The position numbers were made by a program, and so were the translations under genes. A stretch of DNA of 64,000 bases from Akebia trifoliata (Eukaryota > Streptophyta > Magnoliopsida > Ranunculales > Lardizabalaceae): the NCBI GenBank assembly GCA_017979445.1, contig CM030707.1:24124586-24188585 (forward strand), read 5' to 3'. Below the pieces are notes generated by a model. The model was not told where the DNA came from. It was given only the letters and a program-made list of their open reading frames with translations, and searched no databases. This document shows positions 10,847 to 22,930 of the stretch, one piece after another; the stretch's first letter is position 1; every line of letters starts with the position of its first letter.

Positions 10847-11007
10847 TGTTTGGGTCACCCCAGCACAACTCTTCGAAAAATAATATGGTAAGCCGGGTGC
10901 AATATGGTGAGTCCCGCGTAATATAGTGAGAAGAAAAATTTTGTTGTGAGGAATTTTTTCTGAGAAAAAGGTGCACCCGATATAGGTTTAAACCCTCCTG
11001 AAGTTTA

Positions 11008-12420
11008 GAATGTGTTTGGAAGTGGGAGTTGGAGTTACAATTCCCACCTTTGAATTCTATTTTGTTGTTTGGTTCACCAATTTCATGGAGTTGTAACTCC
11101 AAGAAGCTCCTCAACTCCCAATTTTAAAGGAATTACAACTCCTTCTTATGTGGGTGGGATTTACAATTCCAAGCAAAAATCTTTAATCCCAAAAATCGAG
11201 TTGACTCAGTAGAATTATCTAGTATATATAAATTAAGGTTGTCAATGGACTGGGTTAGGTCGAGTTTTAAATGGGTTGGGATTTTTTAGACTGAAAAATT
11301 AGGCCCTAACTCAACACATCTAAATATCGTGTTGGACCAGGCTTAAAAAGACTATTATATATTATTTTTTATATAATATAGCGGACCGGGCCACCTACTA
11401 GGCCTACAATCAAAATCCAAACCTATTATTAAACAAGCTTAGACTAGCCTGACTCGATAGCTAAATCCAAACCCGGTCCATAGTCAGTCGAACTAGATCG
11501 GGGGCCAAAGCCCGACCCATTGACAACTCTAATATAAATCATTCAACTCACTTTACATTATTTATGATCTAGATTACTATTTAAATAATTATTCTTTTTT
11601 AATAAAATAAGGTGATTAGAATAGGTCAAAAAAATGAGTTGGATTTTATTCGAAATTCGAATGATCCGAATTTAATGGGTTTGGACCCTTACAGTAGATC
11701 CAAAGAACAATATGGGTTAGATATAGGTTGATGCCACCTAACCCGAGTCAGATTAGGGTTAGATACGGATCCATCCCTATATCTGCCTAGATCCAAATGA
11801 TATATAGTTTCGAAAAAGGACAGGTGCTGAATTTGTAAATTTAAAATTAAAATTTAATGGTAGAAAATAACTTTTGTTTCTTCAAAATATATAAAATTTC
11901 ATCCTCTACATCTATGTGGTATCAGATCATGTTTTGGATGCTATAAAGTGATCTAAACAACCTTTAGTAAGATTGAAAATCTTGCTAAGTTAGTAAGGTT
12001 AGACTTACTCTAAATCTTAAAATATCGTTTCATCCCAAAAATCGAATTTCCTTACTTAGTCATCCTGTATATTAATCATTTAACTCACTTTCATTACTTA
12101 TTAAATGAATTTTATATTTAAATAATTATAATTTAGAATGAAATAAAGTGATAAGAAAATATTTAATCATAAAATCACATTTCTTTAATATAATAAATAT
12201 TTAAATTAATAATTTGTAAAAAAAAAAAAATACATAAAAACCAAATTGATTCGGCTAAGTCATAGTCGATCTTAGCAAAACACAAGCGTTGAAGGTTTTT
12301 TTTACAATTCGTAGGCTGAATTCCTAGATAAGCCAAACGTTAAAGTTTATTTGAAGAGTTATAACTAATTCCACCGATTCCAACTCCAACTCCAATTAAC
12401 TCCCGCTTCCAAATACACCA
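11008..12420. mobile_element. 1.4-kb Tourist/PIF-like non-autonomous element
   Basis: Ends are inverted: left GAATGTGTTTGGAAGTGGGA, right TCCCGCTTCCAAATACACCA, with GTTGGAGTT repeats just inside. TTA flanks both sides (11005-11007 and 12421-12423), the target preferred by PIF/Harbinger elements. Nested inside at 11236-11530 is a smaller inverted-repeat piece (GTTGTCAATGGACTGGG and its counterpart CCCGACCCATTGACAAC). No transposase frame. Duplicate at 48471-49895. Confidence 0.65.
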
Positions 12421-12525
12421 TTAACGTAACCATACGATAGAAGTGGAACATACATCCTTTGGCGTAATGCACATCCCCTATGGGTTGACAATAGACTCAG
12501 CTTGGAGCCCTTACTCCTTTGCAAT

Positions 12526-12689
12526 GCTGGGGTGACATTGGATTTATTGTGATTCTCACATTTCTAATGTGGAGGTGCACGCATAACTGTGGATGATTTT
12601 AATCGTATCTTGAGGAAATAATCTACGATTATGTGCACACCCCACATCAGAAATGTGAAAATCGCAGTAAATCCTAATGTCACTCCAGC
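12526..12689. mobile_element. 160-base hairpin element, copy 1
   Basis: GCTGGGGTGACATTGGATTT pairs with AAATCCTAATGTCACTCCAG, and the arms continue through GATTCTCACATTTCTAATG and its counterpart. Other copies are at 50004-50167, 33651-33815 and 35988-36147. The loop has CATAAC...TCGTATC...GAGGAAATAATCTACG in every copy. Confidence 0.75.
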
Positions 12690-12821
12690 ACTACTCTACT
12701 CTTCTACAATTTTCATATCATATAGAGTCATGATAATTTGACTCTCCCACACGTGACATAGTCAAAATACTCTCCTAATATGGCATGTGCTAGAACCATA
12801 TAGTTTATACCCTCAGGTTAC

Positions 12822-14434
12822 TTTAGACACCCCATTTTTGTACTCGCCTGATTAATCAACTCGTCAATCCGATTGCAACGGTTTCCAATGATGGATGATT
12901 ATTCCAATACTCTGTTTGTTACTATATATATTTCAGAAATTCAGATGAGGTATCTCAAACAAACAAAACTGTAGAAATCACGCTACGCTAAGAAAATATA
13001 ATCCCAAAAATATAGAAATCATCATTTTTCAGACAAAAAGAAGCTTCACGATAAAAATCACTAAAAAATGAAAAAATTACTAAAATACCCTTAATCTCAA
13101 AACATCCCTAGAGCCTACGTTACGCTTAGGAAAACCCTTTCAAACACATAAAACAACAGATCAAAATCAAATAAATCATTTCGCCAATTTTCACAAAATT
13201 CGATAAAATTACGAAAATGCCCATCATAAAGTTCACGACCATTTCGCACAAAAAATTTCATAAATAATAAAAACCAATATTCCCATTGAATTTCTTACGA
13301 AAAATCGATTCCAAGACATCCTAGAACATTGAAAACTGACTAAAAATGCAAAAAGTCCTCTCCGAGGGCAAAACGGTAATTTTACAATTTTAATAATTAA
13401 AATTTTCGAAATTAATAATTAAAACATTAATTAATGTAAAGTGAAATTCTAATTAAAATTAAAGTCAATCAAGTAAGACTCAAGTCAAAATCTTAAAGTC
13501 AAGTCAATCAAGTAAGACTCGAGTCAAAATCTTAAAGTCAGGTCAATCAAGTAAGACTCAAGTTAAAATCTTAAAGTCAGGTCAATCAAGTAAGATTAAA
13601 GTCAAAATCTTAAAGTCAATCAAGTGAGACTAAAAGTCAAAATCCTAATAGAATTCTAATTAAACAATAACTCTATTTAAAATAATTCTAATTAAACTAT
13701 AACTCTATTTAAAATAATTTTAATTAAAATATAACTCTACCTAAAATAATTCTAATTAAACACTAACTCTACCTAAAATAATTCTAATTAAACACTAACT
13801 CTATCAAAATAAACACTCAAAAAAATCTATAAATAGGATTCTCTACAATCTATTTTCGTATCCAAGAGAAAATCCTAGAAAAAGTAGGTCAAAAAGCTTC
13901 CCTGACTTCCTATAAACCCTAATTTTGAAGTCCTAATTCCTTAGCTAACATCCATACCCTAACTTTAGCTCAAAAAACACTTATAAGCCCTTCAAAAACA
14001 CTCAAAAATTCATAAACAAATCAGAAAAATTCAGATCTAAGAAGGAGGTACTTCGTCTTGGAGATCTGAAGCGAATCCGGTGATAGAACGAAGTGAGGAG
14101 TGCTGTACGAGGAGTTGTTCTATCAGATATGAGGGAATAAAATCGTTGCGTTCGTAAAGGTAAATATTTTTTATTTTTTTATTATTTAGGTCTTTTTAGC
14201 AATGTAATCATTTTTGGGAATTAGTAGAGATCGGCGTTTGCCGGGCGAGATTGGTACCTAATACCTTCCAACCCCGTAACGTGATCCTCGGACTCGTATT
14301 TTTTTTCATAGATTAGTGTTATTTACCTTTTAGAGTCAGTGTTCGGTTCCTAGACCATAATAACTAGGTGGCGAATCCCAAACCTCAAAAGTCAAAAGCG
14401 GATCCGCACACCTCGTGAATCGAGGGCGCATTCA
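12822..14434 (+). repeat. LTR of Tat/Ogre-like family, plus strand (left arm)
   Basis: Begins TTTAGACACCCCATTTTT (family start TGTAGACACC with first bases mutated) and ends GAGGGCGCATTCA, the family LTR end. Inside are the short GTCAATCAAGTAAGACT tandem repeats and a TATAAATA box near 13825-13835. It is 1613 bases long. No primer-binding site follows, so it is not a normal 5' LTR; it may be a solo LTR or one joined to foreign sequence. Duplicate at 50301-51890. Confidence 0.8.
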
Positions 14435-15060
14435 ATCGTAAGAACAGAGATAGAGAGATGAAGGAGAGAGGCGTCTCTCTCCTTGCTGCCCCTTCTGCAC
14501 ATAGGAGAAGCAAGAAAAAAGAATAATAAAAAAGTCCTTTTTACTAATAGCACACCAAGCCGAATTTTTTTTTGATGATTCTTTTATTTGAAAACCCTTC
14601 TCTTACGCACTAACAACAGCACACAAAAAATTCTTTTTTTTTTCTTTTTGTTGTTACTAACAGTACATCTGTTATGCATAAAAACAACAAAAATTTTCAC
14701 AACTCACAATCCATGCATAGTGATGCGCTAAAATTTTTTTATCAAAAAAATTAAAAAATCCATGGCTCTTTATTTCAATGCTCATCATTCCAATATCAAC
14801 TTATTAACCTTTTTTTTTTTTTGAAATCTTGAATCATTTTGGATCATCAAAAGTGACCCTAGAATGGATCATAAAAAAAAAAAACAAAATAAAATGCCCA
14901 AAATCCAATCAGATGATCCACAATCAAGCTAAAAAAATAAATAACTAAATAAAGAAAATAAAAATAAATAGATAAATAAAAAACTAGGTCGATTTGGCAA
15001 TGCCCAATATTTGGGATTTTTTAAGTTTGATCCTCAAAATATCCTCAATGGAGTCGCCAC
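14435..15060 (-). repeat. Leader fragment and primer-binding site of an older minus-strand element
   Basis: Read on the minus strand, the primer-binding site TGGCGACTCCATTGAGG (15043-15059) follows the LTR at 15061 onward, and the AT-rich leader then runs to about 14500 before the homology stops. The first 18 bases of the site normally read TGGCGACTCCACTGGGGA, matching the 3' end of a plant tRNA-Arg. The rest of the element is gone. Confidence 0.7.
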
Positions 15061-15659
15061 TGAAAGCGTCCTTGATCCGCGGGGTATGCGGATCCGTTTA
15101 TGATTTTTGAGGTTTGGTTGGGAGTCGCCACCTAGTTATTATGGTTTAGGAACTAAATATTAACGCTACAATAGATAAAATATTGATCTACATGGAGAAC
15201 AGGTCCGGGGATTAGGTTACGGGGTTGGAAGGTGTTAGGCACCAACACTACTTGGCAAATGCCAATCTCTACTTTTTCCCAAATAACACTACATTGTAAA
15301 ATAAACCTAAAAATTAATAATAAATAAATAAAAATAATTACCTAACGGATTACGACGGTTCCCTTAATATTGGCGGAGAGTGTCCTTGTATGAGTTTCCT
15401 TGTTATTCCTCTGTCATTGGATCTGTTTCTGATCTCCAAGTTGAAGTATCTTTCTTCTAAATCTGAGTGTTTTTTATGATTTTTGAAGAGTTTCTAAATG
15501 TTTTAGGAAGATTTCTGGAATTTTTTTTATAGCAAAACTAAGGTTTGGATGATAGGTAGGGGATTAAGGCTTCAAAATCAGGGTTAGGGAAAGGTTAGGG
15601 AGATTTTTGACCTACTTTTCCTAGGATTTATTTTGACCTCTGAGATTGGGTTGTGGAGG
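15061..15659 (-). repeat. Older LTR, first part, split by insertion
   Basis: Starts TGAAAGCGTCCTTGATCC, the reverse complement of a family LTR end. The sequence breaks at GGGTTGTGGAGG and resumes at 25874 (GGAGGCTCTATATTTATAG). The missing middle is exactly the 10.2-kb element at 15660-25873. Confidence 0.85.
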
Positions 15660-17395
15660 TGAAAGCGCCCTCGATCCGCGGGGTGCGCGGATCCGCTTTT
15701 GACCCTTGAGGTTTAGGAGTCGCCACCTAGTTATTGTGGTCTAGGAACCAAACTGACTCTAACATGGATAAAAAGAACTAATCTACCACAAAAAATCTGA
15801 ATTCGGGGATCATGTTACGGGGTTGGAAGGTGTTAGGCACCAACCCCGCCCGGCAAAAGCCGGTCTCTACTAACTTCCCAAATATATCACATTGCTAAAA
15901 ACCTAGATAAAAATAAAAAAATTACATACCTTTCCGATAGCAAGGATTTTGTTCCCTCAGATCTGACAAAAAGAGCTCCTTGTACTGTACTCCCTTGCTT
16001 CGTTTTGTCTCCGGATTTGACTTCGGATCTCCTAGATCAAGGTATCTCCTTGTTTTTGGATCTGAACTCTTCAAGTTTGTTGCGGATTTGGGGGTGTTTT
16101 TGGAGGGATTTTAGGTGTTTTCTAGACTAAAATTGAAGGAGGGATGTTAGGTAAGGAGTTGGGACTCCAAAACTAGGGTTTATGGGGGGCTAGGGGAGCT
16201 TCTAGACCTACTTCTCTTAGGGTTTATGATTTGATACGAAAATAGGGTGTGAGCACCTCTATTTATAGATTTTTTTAGGGGTTGATTTGGATAGAGTTAG
16301 TGTTTAATTAGAGATCTTTTAATTAGAGTTGTGTTTTAGTTAAAATTGTTTTAGGTAGAATTGTGTTTTAATTAGAATTATTTTAGGTAGAATTGTTTTT
16401 AAGTTAGAACTCTATTAGATAAAGTTATTATTTAATTAGAATTCTATTATGACTTTTGGTCTTATTTGATTGACTTTTAATGTTTTGACTTTAGTCTTAA
16501 TTGATTGACTTTTAATATTTTGACTTCAGTCTTGCTTAATTGACTTTAATTTTGACTTTAGTCTCACTTGATTGACTTTAATACTTTGACTACAGTCTTG
16601 CTTGATTGACTTTAAATTTTGGAGAACCCCCTTCCATTATTTCTTTAATTCTTTGGACCCCCAAATGGAGGGGTCCTTAAAGAAATATCCCATGAACCCT
16701 CAACAATTTTGCCTGAGAGTCCGATTAATCGATTTTTTAGGTTCAAAATTTTAAATTAATTTCATTAATATTTCACTTTAATTATTTAATATTTTATTTA
16801 TTAATTTCGAATTCTTTAATTATGAAAATTGTGAAATTACCGTTTTACCCCCGAAGAGGACTTTTCACGTTTTAAGTCGATTTTTAATGCTCTATGATGT
16901 TTTAGAATCGATTTTTCGTAAGGAATTCAATGGAAATATTAGTTTTTGTTATTTATGAAGTTTTTTGTGTGAAATGGTTGTGAACTTAATGAGGGGCATT
17001 TTCGTAATTTTGTCGAATTCTGTTAAAATTGGTGAAATGATTTATTTGGTTTCGATTTGTTATTTTATGTGTTTGAGAGAGTTTTCCTAAGCGTAACGTA
17101 GGTTCTAGGGTTGTTTTGAGGTTAGGGGTATTTTGGTAATTTGGTAATTTTTAGTGATTTTTATCGTGAAGCTTCTTTTTGGTCTGCAAGATGATGATTT
17201 CTATGTTTCTGGGGTCGTATTTTCCTAGCGTAGCGTGGTTTCTAAGGTTTTGTCAATTCGAGATACCTCATCTGGATTTCTGAAACATATCTAGTAACAA
17301 AGTAAAGCAATGGAATACACATCCATCATTGGGAATCATCGCAATCGGGTTGACAAATTGATTAATCATGCGAGTGCAAAAATGGGGTGTCTACA
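15660..17395 (-). repeat. 3' LTR of the LARD-like element
   Basis: Bounded by TGAAAGCGCCCTCGATCC and AATGGGGTGTCTACA (TG...CA ends on the minus strand). Holds two internal short tandem arrays: TTTTAATTAGAATT-type units near 16310-16440 and GATTGACTTTAAT/TTGACTTYAGTCTT units near 16460-16615. Confidence 0.9.
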
Positions 17396-17425
17396 GATGC
17401 CCCTCTTTGGCAGAGGGTTGAAGCA
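17396..17425 (-). other. Polypurine tract of the LARD-like element
   Basis: On the minus strand the bases next to the LTR read CCAAAGAGGGGCATC followed by TGTAGACACC. The same arrangement (CTAAAGAGGGGCATC) is seen before the 3' LTR at 63521, which supports the boundary. Confidence 0.75.
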
Positions 17426-17990
17426 AACTAGATAGCAAATCTATTTTGGTAGATAGTGCGATATCCGAATGCCAAAGCTAGTGACATTTCATTTTGCAGC
17501 CTGATTTAGCAATTCGTCAGGGTGTTCGGATCCTTGAGGGTAAAGCTCTCCCCGAATCAAAAGGTTGTCAGGTCCTTGAGCGCAAACTCTCACTGACGGT
17601 GTCAGATCCTCGAATTTTAGAAAATTCTCCCTGACTAATGTAAAAGTGCACGTGTGTGCAATGGTGTGATGCTTACTGAGTAAAAATGTGTCAGGTCCTA
17701 GAGATCTTCTCTCACTGACAATAATGATTCAAAATTGAGATGCACTTATGCAATGAAAACAATGTGGTAATTGGAGTCATAACATTGTAGGAACTTCATT
17801 AAATCCTATTTGAAATTCTTTTTTAGAGTTAAAAAAAAAATGAGTTTCATTTATCGGACTGGAGCCTATTGTAGCCAAGCTTCTCAGGCTAAGGAACTTA
17901 AACAATCCTATTAATTCAATATGATTTCAAACAAAGCTGGAGTCTCATTTCTCGGACTCTGGCTAAGGTTTACAGGAACTTAAACAATCC
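17426..17990 (-). other. Conserved 3' block of the element
   Basis: About 17430-17620 matches 63300-63500 on the opposite strand (GTCAGTGAGAGTTTGCGCTC and its surroundings), so both family members keep this block between the tandem array and the polypurine tract. The rest leads into the array with degenerate GGAGTCTCATTTCTCGGACT units. No coding signal. Confidence 0.65.
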
Positions 17991-19480
17991 TATTAAAATT
18001 GGAGTCTCGTTTCTCGGACTCGAACTAAGGTTAATAGGCACTTCAAAAAGCCTATGATTCAAAACGTTGGAGTCTCATTTCTCGGACTCGAACTTAGGTT
18101 TATAGGCACTTCAAAAAGCCTATTTATTATTCAAAAAGTTGGAGTCTCGTTTCTTGGACTCGAACTTAGATTTATAGGCACTTCAAAAAGCCTATTCATT
18201 CTATGATTCAAAATGTTGTAGTCTCGTTTCTCGGACTCGAACTTAGGTTTGTAGGCACTTCAAAAAGCCTATTCATTCTATGATTCAAAAAGTTGGAGTC
18301 TCGTTTCTCGGACTCGAACTTGGGTTTGTAGGCACTTCAAAAAGCCTATTCATTCTATGATTCAAAAAGTTGGAGTCTCGTTTCTCGGACTCGAACTTGG
18401 GTTTGTAGGCACTTCAAAAAGCCTATTCATTCCATGATTCAAAAAGTTGGAGTCTCGTTTCTCGGACTCGAACTTAGGTTTGTAGGCACTTCAAAAAGCC
18501 TATTCATTCTATGATTCAAAAAGTTGGAGTCTCGTTTCTCGGACTCGAACTTAGGTTTGTAGGCACTTCAAAAAGTCTATTCATTCTATGATTTAAAAAG
18601 TTGGAGTCTCGTTTCTCAGACTCGAACTTAGGTTTGTAGGCACTTCAAAAAGCCTATTCATTCTATGATTCAAAAAGTTGGAGTCTCGTTTCTCGGACTC
18701 GAACTTGGGTTTGTAGGCACTTCAAAAAGCCTATTCATTCCATGATTCAAAAAGTTGGAGTCTCGTTTCTCGGACTCGAACTTGGGTTTGTAGGCACTTC
18801 AAAAGCCTATTCATTCTATGATTCAAAAAGTTGGAGTCTCGTTTCTCGGACTCGAACTTGGGTTTGTAGGCATTTCAAAAAGCCTATTCATTCTGTGATT
18901 CAAGGCACTTCAAAAAGCCTATTCATTCTATGATTCAAAAAGTTGGAGTCTCGTTTCTCGGACTCGAATTTAGGTTTGTAGGCACTTCAAAAAGCCTATT
19001 CATTCTATGATTCAAAAAGTTGGAGTCTCGTTTCTCGGACTCGAACTTAGGTTTGTAGGCACTTCAAAAAGCCTATTCATTCTATGATTCAAAAAGTTGG
19101 AGTCTCGTTTCCCGGACTCGAACTTGGGTTTGTAGGCACTTCAAAAAGCCTATTCATTCCATGATTCAAAAAGTTGGAGTCTCGTTTCTCGGACTCGAAC
19201 TTGGGTTTGTAGGCACTTCAAAAAGCCTATTCATTCTATGATTCAAAAAGTTGGAGTCTCGTTTCTCGGACTCGAACTTGGGTTTGTAGGCACTTCAAAA
19301 AGCCTATTCATTCTGTGATTCAACAAGTTGGAGTCTCGTTTCTCGAACTCGAACTTAGGTTTGTAGGCACTTCAAAAAGCCTATTCATTCTATGATTCAA
19401 AAAGTTGGAATTTCGCTTCTCAGACTCGAACTTACTATGTCACGTTTCTCGAGCTTAGATTTATAGGAACTTAAAAAATC
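17990..19480 (-). repeat. 77-bp tandem array, about 20 copies
   Basis: The unit contains TTGGAGTCTCGTTTCTCGG and CTTCAAAAAGCCTATTCATT. Copies start at 18293, 18370, 18447, 18524, 18601, 18678, 18755, 18831, 18943, 19020, 19097, 19174, 19251, 19328 and 19405, almost all exactly 77 apart; those at 17999-18216 are less regular, and one copy near 18900 is partial. Units are very similar, which points to recent expansion. Satellite-like arrays near the 3' LTR are known from Ogre/Tat elements. Confidence 0.95.
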
Positions 19481-22100
19481 CTATTAATTCATTCTATGAT
19501 TCAAAATCGAGCTCAAAATTTGAAAGATCGGGCCTTTATTGGCTTATCATGCATCTGGATTCGTAATTATCACTAGGCTTCGCCGGACTTTTAAACTTTT
19601 GTATGATTTTCTTTTTATCATGTGATTAAGAACAAAAACTTTGGAATTAAATGACCTTCAAAAATGCCCCTAGTTTCAAGGTTGGCTTTAACTGGGACTT
19701 GACTACGAGACTAATGGAATGGATTACGCTTGAAAAATATGGACTCTGATGTATGATAGATAGAAGAACTGACATTCTCTTAAATTTAAGACTCTTAAGA
19801 TTATCATATGTGCAATAAAGAATTAATCATTTTCTTTCGAATTTCTTTTGAAAAATGCTTGAGCTGGACTTAAAAAATCTTGATAAATATTAGAATAAAA
19901 GATCTTCCTGTTCAAAGTGGTTGATGATTCTACATCTTCCATTAGCGACCACTTGAACAAGTAAACATACTTTTGAAGATCCTACAATGTTCAAGATGAC
20001 TTCTGATTTTTTTCGACTTCAATATTGTCTTTGTCGGATGTGAGCTCTTGGCTAAAAGACAAATATCGTGGCTTGAATGGTTCTGCAGTTTCTGCACAAG
20101 TTTCTTTCTGAATTTTTCTTCTTGACGGGACCTTTCCTCCCATTTGATGATGCCCTAATTTTTGCCTAGATCGCCTCTTTAGGTTTTCAATCTAGCGGAC
20201 TTTGTTTTTCTTTTTCTGATGATGCCTTGATTTTTTCCTAGGTCGCATTTTCATGTTTTCAATCTAGCAGGCTTTCTTTTTTATAGTTATGCCCTAAATT
20301 TTGCCTAAGCCGCCTTTTCAGGTTTTCAACTTAGCGGGCTTCTTTTTTTTTCTTGATGATCTTGTATAACCAACTCGACAACTTCTCAGTTCCCTGCACC
20401 TTAACCGAGTCAATTAGCCTTCAGGAGGACTTAATAGGTGGGCTTAGGATATGGTTTAGAAAGAAAAGATATAAGGCTCAACTTCCCAAAATGTCCCTAG
20501 TTTGATATTCTCTATTTTCTATCAATTATTTTGATTTTTTTTCTAAATGCCCCTAGTTTGGCATTCTTTTCTTTTTATCAATTCTTTTGATTCTTTTTTC
20601 TAATGCCCCTAGTTTGACATTCTTTTCTTTTAAACCTTTCAATAGGGGATTTTCCTTTTGGATAATACTTTCCTTAAGAGAATATTTTTTTCATGACCGG
20701 GCCTGAAGTAACTTCTCAGGTTGCCTACGTACCCCAAATATTTCTTTTTTTCTTTTGGGATCAGGTCAAAACGTAGTTCATAATAAGATTCCCTCCCAAG
20801 GTTGGTTGGTGTGGTTTAGAAAGAAATAGGCTATTTGATTTTTTTAGAGGCTGCAAGGGGCTAAAGAAGGTTTTCTTTTTCTTGGTAAGACAGGAAAATG
20901 GTTCGACCAAAGAAGGCCTCCTTTGGTGAATGCTGCTTGACTTGGTCAAAGTTTCAAGAATTCGATATCTGAATTGCTCTGTCGAGCAAGGTCTTCTTTT
21001 GAGAATGACAGTCTTCTTTTGTGAAATCGAGTATGATTGAGTTTTCTAACTCTAAAACTTCGAGAAAATCTTTTATTCTCTTATGAATGAAAATTCTCCT
21101 CTTTTGAGTGAGAAACCTGGTAGATCCACTTGTAAGTCTTAGTGTATTTGTCGATGCTTTCAACTATATCATTTTTGACCAATAATCTTTGACTTTGAAA
21201 TCACTCGACTTTATGTCTTGATCTATATTTTTATACAATCCATCCATATATCCTTATGAGATCATGCTAGAAACATTGTTGAATTTCTCAAGTAAGTTTA
21301 CTACTCTCTCATGTTCTCCTGAGGATAATGTATCACCAATTTGCACTTCTTGAGTGTACTCTTTAATTCCAATATTTATCAAATTTGATTAGTGAGCTTT
21401 AAGTCATTTCTCATGTTAGATTGTATGTTCAAATCATTATTACACGCATGATAATCATAAGTTTCTATATTTTATTGGAATTGAAAAAACATAGACTGAC
21501 AAACTCGACTAAAATTTGAAAGTTGAAGAAAGGCTAACGTAACTGAGACAACTAACTGGATCTAAAGACTGACAAAAACTGGATTGAAACTCAAAGAAAA
21601 CTCAGGGACAATTATCTACAAAGAGAGAAGGTCCTTCTGGGTGGATGGACTACTTAGACTTGACATTGGTACTTGGACTAGACGATTCTTTTGAATGACC
21701 CAAAATGACACAGATGAGGGTTTAGAACGTTTAGGGACACCTAAGATTAACCATCGATTCTGAAGGTTTGACTCTTATCCACATGATTAAAGTTTCGATA
21801 TAGAATAGCCCAAGTCCGGTGGAAATTATCAAATCCAAATGCACCATAAGTCTATAGTGACCAAGAAAGTGAGAAAGGTTAAATGCGGGTCTACCCCTGA
21901 TTGGGATTGAACCTTTGATCAGATAAATTAATTTGCTCTTAAGATCGAATCTTTCTAGATAAAGTGGTCTGGATATTTAAAAGTGAAACCAATTAGTCCA
22001 ACTGATTTGGTATTGATCAGTTTGATCCATTTGTCCATTGGGTCAACTGGTTTAAGTGGTTCAAATTAATCAGTACATTTCACCGATTGGGTAGGACCGA
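19481..22100 (-). other. Non-coding interior of the LARD-like element
   Basis: No gag or pol signature on either strand. At 20110-20345 a unit of about 75 bases containing TTTTGCCTAGATCGCC and TTTTCAATCTAGCGG is repeated three times; the counterpart at 61730-61935 is also repeated. At 20690-20790 CTCAGGTTGCCTACGTACCCC matches the block at 61395-61430 just downstream of the integrase end in the other element. Homology therefore jumps from the leader to the post-integrase region, which marks where gag-pol was lost. Confidence 0.65.
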
Positions 22101-22930
22101 TATTGCGGGTTTTGTTTGATTATTCTAGATCGGTCTGCCCACCTACCTGTTGGTTGGATTGAATAAAGTAACCCAGGAACACCCATAGTCAATTCGGCTC
22201 GTGACCTATAGGAAGGCCTCTAGACTCTAGGTTTACTACGTGCAATGCATTTTTATCTAGCCACCCTTGCCCAAGCACACCTATATACCTTTCGATACGT
22301 GGTGACTTGGTTTGATATATCGTATAGGTGATAATCTAAAACCTCAACTCACTTCTCTGAAGCCAAAAACAGCTAGTTCGATCTCCAGTTGAGAGGTGGC
22401 GCACAATGCTGAGCAAGGGCCCACTTAAATACCTCTCGTCTAGAATAGACGTAGTCTATCCCCCTCGTACAGTAGGGTACAGCGGGGCAAGATCTTGCTT
22501 AGGCACCGGTTTTGACCAAGAAGTACAATTGATATACTTAGACTATCTTTTATACCTACGGGTACGAGTCAAGAGTTGTAGCTTTCATAAATGGTTTGGC
22601 ATCCCATGAGGGGACCGACCACGTACTAGTACTACGTTGGCAATCGGGACATGTGACTGTGTGGCTTACAATAGGTCAAAGGCTCAGGTCACTCCAGCCT
22701 GGGTGCATCAACATACTTCTCAGAATCACCTGATCAGATGGTATTGATGCCCCAGTTTGATATACCCTAAGGTACGTGACTGGAGTTGTGGATTTCATGA
22801 ATGACGTCGCATCTCCGAAGAGACCGGGCCACGCACTAGTGCCACGTTGGCTAAATGGGACGTGTAAGTGAGTAAAACAGTAAACGTGCATGTGGTGTGT
22901 GCAAAACAGGGTGGGGTGTGCCCGGGACCT
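22100..22930 (-). other. Leader region with paired conserved boxes
   Basis: This GC-richer stretch matches 57240-58060 on the opposite strand at roughly 90 percent by eye. It holds two diverged direct repeats of about 100 bases (about 22559-22665 and 22770-22872), both with AGTTGT, TTTCAT.AATG, GACCG and ACTAGT...ACGTTGGC in the same order. An open frame of 106 codons crosses it, but codon changes relative to the other copy look neutral. Its role may be in RNA packaging, dimerisation or translation; that is inference. Confidence 0.6.

Larger units (their letters stand above)
8840..15237. other. Left arm of a large segmental duplication
   Basis: Matches 44660-52705 in the same order and orientation at high identity by eye: SINE-like piece, AT-rich repeat relative, two hairpins, Tourist-like element, 160-base hairpin, plus-strand LTR, minus-strand leader and LTR. 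The right arm carries an extra 1.7 kb (45345-47033). Homology also continues leftwards (4319-5900 with 43763-44640), apart from local insertions, so the duplicated unit exceeds 10 kb. Confidence 0.85.

Noticed and set aside
10498..11114. Pairs of frames (10498-10758, 10729-10926, 10824-11114) also present at 48018-48577
   Set aside because: Recurrence is due to the segmental duplication. The frames overlap hairpin and Tourist-like element ends and have no protein features.
17990..19480. CRISPR-like regular array
   Set aside because: The whole 77-base unit is repeated without variable spacers, the setting is plant DNA, and it lies inside a retrotransposon.
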